Assembly: GCA_016293535.1 (NCBI GenBank)
Contig: JAEDEB010000020.1
Span: 1 to 36,532, forward strand
Length of the DNA stretch: 36,532 bases
Reading direction: 5' to 3'
Origin: Bacteroidales bacterium
GTDB taxonomy: Bacteria; Bacteroidota; Bacteroidia; Bacteroidales; UBA932
The notes under the pieces were generated by a model. The model was not told the DNA's origin and made no database searches. It saw only the letters and a list, made by a program, of their open reading frames with translations. The position numbers and the translations under genes are program-made. Numbering within the stretch: the first letter of the stretch is position 1; the number at the start of each line of letters is the position of its first letter. Shown in pieces: positions 31,055 to 36,532 of this stretch.

Positions 31055-34000
31055 CAGAATTTCAGTTCTAGACCTGTTGTTATGGTGCATACCTTCGGAT
31101 AAGCGGGATATCCGTTTCCATTCTCCCCGACCTCAGGGTCATACGAGCTGGTGTTCATGAAGGTGTATGGATTGTTCACGCTCAGATATAGCCTGAGTTT
31201 CTTCAGCCAGGACACATATCCCTGCGGAAGGGTATAGCCGAGGGTGATGTTCGATATCCTGAGGAAGGAACCGTCCTCTACCGACCAGGAAGACGCGACG
31301 TAGGAACGGTTATACCGAAGTTTCGGATAATATCTGCTCGGATTCTCGTAGGTCCAGAAATTCCCGCGATAGGACATCGAGTCAAGTTTCCTGTATGAGA
31401 ATATGTCGTTGCCATAGACGGAGTACAGGAGCATGGAGAAGTCCACTCCGCAACGGTGCGAGAGATTTACGGAGAGGGATGCTGTGAATTTCGGATTCGG
31501 GTCGCCGATTATCCGCCTCTGCGACGCATCGAAGGTTCCGTCCTCTCTGAGACCCACATAGTTGATTTCACCCGGCTCTGTATAACGGCTCGTGCCGTCT
31601 CCTATCTCGGACTGGGTTATACCGTTTGCCTGATAGCCGTAGAACACGTTGACAGGATATCCAATGGCAAGCACATTGAGGAATGGGCTGTCGTACACAC
31701 TGCCGCCGTATGCAGTGAACGAAATGCCATTCGGGTCTGTAGTGAACCCGGAGTTCTCGTTGGTTCCCAGACGCAGCACCTTGTTGCGGTTGAGGGAGAA
31801 TATGCCGGTTGCCGCAAGGGTCCAGTCACGAGTATCGACTATGCGTCCGGACAGATTGAACTCGAAACCCTGATTGAGTATCTCTCCGTCATTGACCCAC
31901 ACCGTATCGAAACCGCTGCTCGGAGCAAGATATTGCTGGCGGAGCAGGTCCGAGGTGTATTTGCGGTAGTAGTCCAGCGTGAGGGTGAGCCTGTCGTCGA
32001 AGAGACCGAGATCGACGCCTATGTCGAACTGTGAAGTCTTCTCCCAAGAAAGGTCATGATTGGCCATGCCGGCATAAGTGACATACCTGTCGCCTATGCC
32101 CTCTCGCCCGCTCTGATAACCGACGCCGTAGACTGTATATTCCTTATCTCCGCTCCAGAAATAGTCCCATCCGTACATCTCGAAAGTCTGATATGGGGAA
32201 ATACCCTGATTCCCGGATACTCCGTAACTTGCTCGCAGCTTAAGAAGGGAAACGGCATCAACCCCGTCCATGAAAGGTTCACGGTCAATCCTCCAGCCCA
32301 ATGCACCGGAAGGGAAGAAGCCCCAGCGGTGTCCTTCGGCGAACTTGGAAGACCCATCGGCCCTGGCGGTGAAGGTCGCGAAATATCGTCCAGACCAGTC
32401 GTAGGTGAGACGGGTGAATACAGAAGCTAGCATCCACTGCGAACGCCCGGTGGCGGTGGTCACCTTTTCGGCGCCTGATACGGTTTCATATTTGAGGGCC
32501 GAATTGGTGAATCCTCGGCCGGTTATGGAAGAGTATTGATCGACTCTGTTCTCATAGCTGGCTCCAGCCATCGCTGAAAAGTTGTGCCTTCCCCAAGCCT
32601 TTTCGTAGCGAAGCAGGGCATCAGTCTGAAGATGGAGCCAGGTAGATTCGCCCACTCCCCCTTCGCCGTTGTAGGTATCGCCTCCATAAGTGTATTTTGG
32701 AGGATTGTACCAGCAGTTTCTGGATTGCTGGGCACGTCCGCTACCCGTTGCGGTGAAGGTCAGGCCGTCGATTATCTTCCAGTCTACCCTGGCGTTGAGA
32801 TATCCGTTGAGGGATTCGGAATTGTTTGTGACCTCGTTGTTGATCATTACGGGGTTGCCGTAATCGATGGAATTCGCCTTGAAATATGTACCATCACCAT
32901 TGTATACCGGCCAGAGAGGATTACGGGCGTAGGACGTGCCCATATTGTGGTTCCTCTTCCCTCTTACGAACCCTGCCTTGGACGAGAACGTCAGCTTTCT
33001 GATGATACGGTTCTCATAGGAGAGGTCGGCGGAAATCTTGTCGTAGTCGTCGTTGTACTGCATGCCTTGTCCGTCGTAGTAGCCAAGGGACGCATAGTAT
33101 CGGCTGCCGTTGGACGAACCTTCAACCCCGACATTGTACTCCTGGGTCACAGCCCGGCGGAAGACCTCCTTTGTCCAGTCCGTATAATAGGACCATGCAC
33201 CACTCTCTATCTCCTCCACGGAAGGATAATATATGCCGTCGGAGAACACCTTGCCCACATAAGGGCCCTCGGAACCGCCATTCTCATAGGTCATATTCAT
33301 GTTTTCGGCCATACGGACAAGTTCGTCCTGTCCCCAGGTCTCAAGTTTGCGGCTGAACATTCCGACGCCCACCTTGGCGGAAAACCACACGTCAGTATGG
33401 GCTTCGATTCCGCTCTTTGTTGTTATCATTATGACGCCGTTGGCTCCCCTGGAACCGTATATTGCGGTTGCCGAGGCATCCTTGAGCACCTCTATTGACT
33501 CGATGATATTGGGGTTGACACTGCTCAGCGCTCCGGCATCACCCATAGGGACACCATCTACAACGACAAGCGGAGAATTGGAACCGTTGATGGAACTGAT
33601 TCCCCTGATGCGGACGGTGACATTGGACTCAGGGCTGTCATTGGAAGAATCTATCACTGTAAGTCCGGCGACCCTTCCCTGGAGAAGTTTCTCTACGGAG
33701 GAAGCCGCCTGGTTTACGACTGACTCTCCCTTGACGGAAGCTACCGAACCGGTAAGGTCGCTCTTTTTTACCGTACCGTAACCTATCGCAATCACTTCTT
33801 CGAGCATCTGGCTGTCAATCTCGAGGCTGACATCGACTATGCTGCGCCCTTCTGGTTGTACTTCTGCCTCCTTGTATCCCAGGGAGGAGAACACCAGGGT
33901 AGCAGTGGCATCCGCAACGATGCTGTATGCACCGTTTCCATCTGCTACAACACCGTTTGAAGTGCCTTTGACATACACTGAAGCTCCCGGAACCGGATCG

Positions 34001-34107
34001 CCTGTAGACTTCTCGCTGACCGTACCTTTTATGTTGACCGTCTGCGAGAACAGAAACTGAGTGACTGCAGCACCCAGAATCAGAGTGGTTATCAGTTTTC
34101 TGGTCAT
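31054..34107 (-). CDS. susC: SusC/RagA-family TonB-dependent outer-membrane transporter
   Basis: A 1017-residue outer-membrane importer of oligosaccharides powered by TonB. Signal peptide 1-22; carboxypeptidase-regulatory-like domain about 24-100 (NIKGTVSEKSTGDPVPGASV, LGYKEAEV); the SusC/RagA signature EEVIAIGYGTVKKSDLTGSV at 103-122; plug domain to about 230 with VRIRGISSINGSNSPLVVVDGVP and ATAIYGSRGANGVIMITTK; then a 22-strand barrel ending in LELKF with a terminal Phe, the usual outer-membrane insertion signal. It is the first gene of the operon and has a -7 element 17 bases upstream. No extra STN domain is present, so transcriptional signalling through a FecR-type anti-sigma is not expected. 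Confidence 0.97.
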   Translation of the reverse strand: MTRKLITTLILGAAVTQFLFSQTVNIKGTVSEKSTGDPVPGASVYVKGTSNGVVADGNGAYSIVADATATLVFSSLGYKEAEVQPEGRSIVDVSLEIDSQMLEEVIAIGYGTVKKSDLTGSVASVKGESVVNQAASSVEKLLQGRVAGLTVIDSSNDSPESNVTVRIRGISSINGSNSPLVVVDGVPMGDAGALSSVNPNIIESIEVLKDASATAIYGSRGANGVIMITTKSGIEAHTDVWFSAKVGVGMFSRKLETWGQDELVRMAENMNMTYENGGSEGPYVGKVFSDGIYYPSVEEIESGAWSYYTDWTKEVFRRAVTQEYNVGVEGSSNGSRYYASLGYYDGQGMQYNDDYDKISADLSYENRIIRKLTFSSKAGFVRGKRNHNMGTSYARNPLWPVYNGDGTYFKANSIDYGNPVMINNEVTNNSESLNGYLNARVDWKIIDGLTFTATGSGRAQQSRNCWYNPPKYTYGGDTYNGEGGVGESTWLHLQTDALLRYEKAWGRHNFSAMAGASYENRVDQYSSITGRGFTNSALKYETVSGAEKVTTATGRSQWMLASVFTRLTYDWSGRYFATFTARADGSSKFAEGHRWGFFPSGALGWRIDREPFMDGVDAVSLLKLRASYGVSGNQGISPYQTFEMYGWDYFWSGDKEYTVYGVGYQSGREGIGDRYVTYAGMANHDLSWEKTSQFDIGVDLGLFDDRLTLTLDYYRKYTSDLLRQQYLAPSSGFDTVWVNDGEILNQGFEFNLSGRIVDTRDWTLAATGIFSLNRNKVLRLGTNENSGFTTDPNGISFTAYGGSVYDSPFLNVLAIGYPVNVFYGYQANGITQSEIGDGTSRYTEPGEINYVGLREDGTFDASQRRIIGDPNPKFTASLSVNLSHRCGVDFSMLLYSVYGNDIFSYRKLDSMSYRGNFWTYENPSRYYPKLRYNRSYVASSWSVEDGSFLRISNITLGYTLPQGYVSWLKKLRLYLSVNNPYTFMNTSSYDPEVGENGNGYPAYPKVCTITTGLELKF

Positions 34108-34123
34108 AAGCTGTGGTTTGCTG

Positions 34124-34131
34124 CAAATATA
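34124..34131 (-). promoter_or_regulatory. -7 element (TATATTTG) of the susC operon
   Basis: On the minus strand TATATTTG is an exact TAnnTTTG match 16 bases before the susC ATG. No -33 TTTG is present 18-22 bases further upstream, which fits a promoter that depends on an activator such as the AraC protein encoded at the end of the operon. Confidence 0.55.
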
Positions 34132-34162
34132 TCGGTTAATGTATATGAAAAGTGGCGGATTC

Positions 34163-34224
34163 TTGACAAGTTCTTACGATAGATTGTGATAATCGAATAT
34201 ATTTGACAAGGTTGTCAATATCTG
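34163..34224. promoter_or_regulatory. Candidate operator region between susC and the GH2 gene
   Basis: TTGACAAG occurs at 34163-34170 and 34203-34210, 40 bases apart (about four helical turns). The second copy belongs to a perfect palindrome TTGACAA-GG-TTGTCAA (34203-34218). The sequence gttgtcaatatctg (34211-34224) is identical to 1558-1571 upstream of the epimerase gene. The remaining bases of the 176-base gap are A/T-rich. Repeats of this kind are typical of AraC-type or palindromic repressor sites; binding is inferred. Confidence 0.5.
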
Positions 34225-34283
34225 CCTCATTTATGACATTATAGTGTCAGTAAGTATGGGAGGGATTGCGGATATTTGCAACC

Positions 34284-36485
34284 ATGAACACAAGCTACAA
34301 CTTCATCCACACCCTCGAGTGGACTCTCAGCACGAAAGAGCAACCTCAGGAAAGTACCGATGCCACCGTTCCAGGAGCCTGCCAGCTTGACTGGGCTGCC
34401 TACCGCAAACTTCCTTCATACAGCTACGGAACAGGATTCCTTGAATATGAATTCATGGAGGACCTTGACTTCGTATATAAGAGCGTCTTCGACAACCCCT
34501 GCCCAGAAGGGGACAAGAGTGTGTGGTTTGTTGCCAAGGGTATTGACTACAAATGTTCCATCTTCCTGAACAACAAGCTGATAGCCAGAAACGAAGGCAG
34601 CCAGACCCCAGTGGAGGTTCAGCTCGGGGAACTTCTTGACAGGGACAATGTTCTCGAAATTGAAATAGACCGGGTGCCGTTGAAGGAAGGAGCCCCCAAG
34701 GGCAGGGAGCAGGCGGCAGAAGTCACAAAAGCCCCCGTTTCCTATGGGTGGGACTGGCACCCCCGCCTGATACCTTCCGGAATCTGGGACGAAGCCGGTT
34801 TGCAGTTGCGCCCGGATTCCTGGATTGATTTCTGTGATATAAAATACAGACTCAGCGAAGACTACTCCTGCGCCGACATCAATGTCGAGTGTCAGGTCTC
34901 CGGCCTGGGAAACGGATGCCGCGTGAAGTGGCAACTCCTCGACGAGAAGGGAAAACTCGCCTGCTCGGCTTCTTCGGAGAGTTTTGATTTGCATGCAAAA
35001 TTGACATCCCCTCAACTGTGGTGGACTCATGATCAGGGCCATCCACATCTGTACAAGTCTGTCACCGAGCTGATTGACAGCAAAGGCAATCTGCTGGACA
35101 GGCACACTGCCAATGTGGGATTCCGCGAACTTCGCCTTGTCCTCAATGACGGGGCCTGGGACATGTATCCCGGATTACCGATATCACGACCACCCGTTCC
35201 GATACAGATACGTCTCAACGGAAGGAATATCTTCGCCAAGGGAACCAATTGGGTAAATCCCGAGATATTCCCCGGCACCATAGGACCGCACAGATATGAA
35301 GAGCTCCTTGAAAAGGCTCTCTCCGCCAACTTCAACCTTCTGCGATGCTGGGGAGGATGTATGGCAAACAAGGACTACTTCTACCACCTATGCGACAGTT
35401 ATGGCATACTCGTATGGCAGGAATTCCCGCTTTCATGCAACAGATACGGTGATGACAGGCACTATCTTGACGTGCTCCGCAGAGAGGCCACGTCCATAGT
35501 AAGGCGCCTGATGGGACATCCTTCCATCCTGCTTTTCTGCGGAGGAAACGAACTGTTCAACTCCTGGTCAGGTATGGATGACCAGTCCCTTGCGCTGCGA
35601 ATGCTTGACAGCATATGCTACAGCCTGTGTCCGGAGATTCCTTTCCTCGCCACATCCCCTCTGACAGGCATGGCCCACGGCAATTATCTCTTCCGCGATC
35701 ACGAGAGCGGGGAAGACGTTTTCTCCTGGATGAGGAGGGCCCGACACACCGCTTATTGCGAGTTCGGAGTATCTTCTCTGGCTCCTGCAGAGGTCCTGCG
35801 TACCATCATCCCCGAAGACGAACTGTTCCCGATAAGGAAGAGTCCGTCCTGGATTGCTCATCACGCCTTCGGTGCCTGGGACGACAGGGATTTCACCTGG
35901 TTCGATGAAGAGACCCTGAATCATTACTTCAGAAAGCCGAAATCGCTGGAGGAGACAGTGAATCTGAGCGGACTTCTTCAGGGTGAGGGGCTCAGGTGCA
36001 TATACGAAGAAGCCAGGCGCCAGAAACCCCTGTGCTCAATGGCCCTGTGCTGGATGTTCAACGAGCCGTGGCCTACAGGAGCGAACAATTCCATAGTCGC
36101 GTATCCGGCTATACCCAAGGCCTGTTTCCGGAAAGTGGCCGAAGCCTGTCGCCCAGTCTGCGCCAGTGCCTCGTTCGACCGCTACCAATGGAAGGGTGGG
36201 GAGGAACTGACGTTCCGATTGTGGATGCTCAATGATTCCTTCAATACCGCTTTCTATCCGAAAAGCGCCCTCGTTATCCTGAAAGCCCCGGACGGATCTG
36301 CGCTTGAGGTTACCGGATGGCAGATACCGCCAATGGTTGCGAATACCAATGTGGAAGGACCCGAAGTACGTTTCCCATTGCCGGATTGGCCTGGAGCTGA
36401 CCGTTTCACACTGGAGATTCTTGTGGCGGGACACCCCGAGATGGATAGCTGTTACACCTTGTCTTATCTTCCTCAAGATTGCTAA
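34284..36485 (+). CDS. GH2 beta-mannosidase-like glycoside hydrolase, no signal peptide
   Basis: A 733-residue retaining glycosidase. The N-terminal sugar-binding jelly roll (about 1-165) includes SYSYGTGFLEYEF and SYGWDWHPRLIPSGIWDE; an Ig-like domain follows (about 170-285); then the TIM barrel (about 290-560) with NFNLLRCWGGCMANKDYFY. GGNELFNSW supplies the acid/base Glu423 and AYCEFGVSS the nucleophile Glu493. The WDWHPR segment and the (C/S)EFG nucleophile context are typical of beta-mannosidases in GH2. The ATG at 34284 is chosen over an in-frame TTG at 34266. No signal peptide is visible, so it should act in the cytosol on short imported products. It is shorter at the C-terminus than the roughly 850-residue exported Bacteroides enzymes. 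It diverges from the susC operon and shares its control region. Confidence 0.88.
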   Translation: MNTSYNFIHTLEWTLSTKEQPQESTDATVPGACQLDWAAYRKLPSYSYGTGFLEYEFMEDLDFVYKSVFDNPCPEGDKSVWFVAKGIDYKCSIFLNNKLIARNEGSQTPVEVQLGELLDRDNVLEIEIDRVPLKEGAPKGREQAAEVTKAPVSYGWDWHPRLIPSGIWDEAGLQLRPDSWIDFCDIKYRLSEDYSCADINVECQVSGLGNGCRVKWQLLDEKGKLACSASSESFDLHAKLTSPQLWWTHDQGHPHLYKSVTELIDSKGNLLDRHTANVGFRELRLVLNDGAWDMYPGLPISRPPVPIQIRLNGRNIFAKGTNWVNPEIFPGTIGPHRYEELLEKALSANFNLLRCWGGCMANKDYFYHLCDSYGILVWQEFPLSCNRYGDDRHYLDVLRREATSIVRRLMGHPSILLFCGGNELFNSWSGMDDQSLALRMLDSICYSLCPEIPFLATSPLTGMAHGNYLFRDHESGEDVFSWMRRARHTAYCEFGVSSLAPAEVLRTIIPEDELFPIRKSPSWIAHHAFGAWDDRDFTWFDEETLNHYFRKPKSLEETVNLSGLLQGEGLRCIYEEARRQKPLCSMALCWMFNEPWPTGANNSIVAYPAIPKACFRKVAEACRPVCASASFDRYQWKGGEELTFRLWMLNDSFNTAFYPKSALVILKAPDGSALEVTGWQIPPMVANTNVEGPEVRFPLPDWPGADRFTLEILVAGHPEMDSCYTLSYLPQDC

Positions 36486-36490
36486 CTTTG
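36483..36490 (+). promoter_or_regulatory. -7 element (TAACTTTG) before the last partial gene
   Basis: TAACTTTG matches TAnnTTTG and overlaps the stop codon of the GH2 gene. The next ATG is 20 bases further on, a spacing seen at other promoters in this window. Confidence 0.5.
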
Positions 36491-36510
36491 CCGACAAGAC
36501 TGAAGGAAAA

Positions 36511-36532
36511 ATGATTGTCAGACCGAACGTAA
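36511..36532 (+). CDS. Start of a gene cut by the window, possibly FabV/trans-2-enoyl-CoA reductase
   Basis: Only MIVRPNV is visible after ATG at 36511. The promoter element 20 bases upstream supports a real start. The peptide resembles the first residues of FabV/TER-type enoyl reductases, which begin with MI(I/V)KP-x-(V/I)R. Seven residues are far too few for assignment, so the product name is a guess. Confidence 0.35.

Overview
The window comes from a member of the Bacteroidota, most likely order Bacteroidales, with rather high G+C by eye. The signs are a SusC/SusD pair with lipoprotein partners, several promoter -7 elements of the Bacteroidota type TAnnTTTG, few Shine-Dalgarno sequences, an ECF sigma factor followed by an anti-sigma/beta-barrel gene, and a sufB-sufC-sufD cluster next to tsaE. 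I do not assign a genus. No rRNA, tRNA, CRISPR array, insertion sequence or phage gene was recognised.

Left part (1-6.4 kb). A truncated NAD-dependent epimerase with a C-terminal zinc-ribbon-like tail lies downstream of an EnvC-like murein hydrolase activator and a TPR protein; all three are on the minus strand. Diverging from the TPR gene are an ECF sigma factor and a protein that joins a one-TM anti-sigma-like N-terminus to an acidic linker and an outer-membrane barrel. The two units share a mirror-image promoter region.

Amino-sugar and energy section (6.4-12.6 kb). Three minus-strand genes encode a BadF-type sugar kinase (N-acetylglucosamine kinase-like), a NagB-like/PIG-L deacetylase fusion, and a standard NagB. 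Together they could phosphorylate, deacetylate and deaminate GlcNAc. Diverging from them is hppA, a K+-dependent membrane pyrophosphatase, closed by a strong terminator.

Suf section (12.6-20.1 kb). sufB, a PnuC-like transporter, a very large MMPL/RND transporter with two low-complexity inserts, sufC, a short sufD and tsaE run in one direction with short gaps. No sufS or sufE is present. tsaE overlaps the end of a convergent orphan lipoprotein gene. A 373-base gap before comM/yifB holds several strong inverted repeats.

Polysaccharide-utilisation locus (23.1-36.5 kb). A compact minus-strand operon reads susC, susD, a four-module L-domain-like lipoprotein, two paralogous lipoproteins of unrecognised family, then an AraC-type regulator. 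Neighbouring genes overlap or sit within 12 bases. A GH2 beta-mannosidase-like gene without a signal peptide diverges from susC. The intergenic region carries a perfect TTGACAA/TTGTCAA palindrome and shares a 14-mer with the region upstream of the epimerase. The paralogous lipoprotein pair is the best candidate for an undescribed enzyme family. The window ends seven codons into a gene that may encode FabV/trans-2-enoyl-CoA reductase.

A theme across the window is in-frame low-complexity expansion (Ala, Asp, Gly, Ser, Thr) in at least four unrelated genes.
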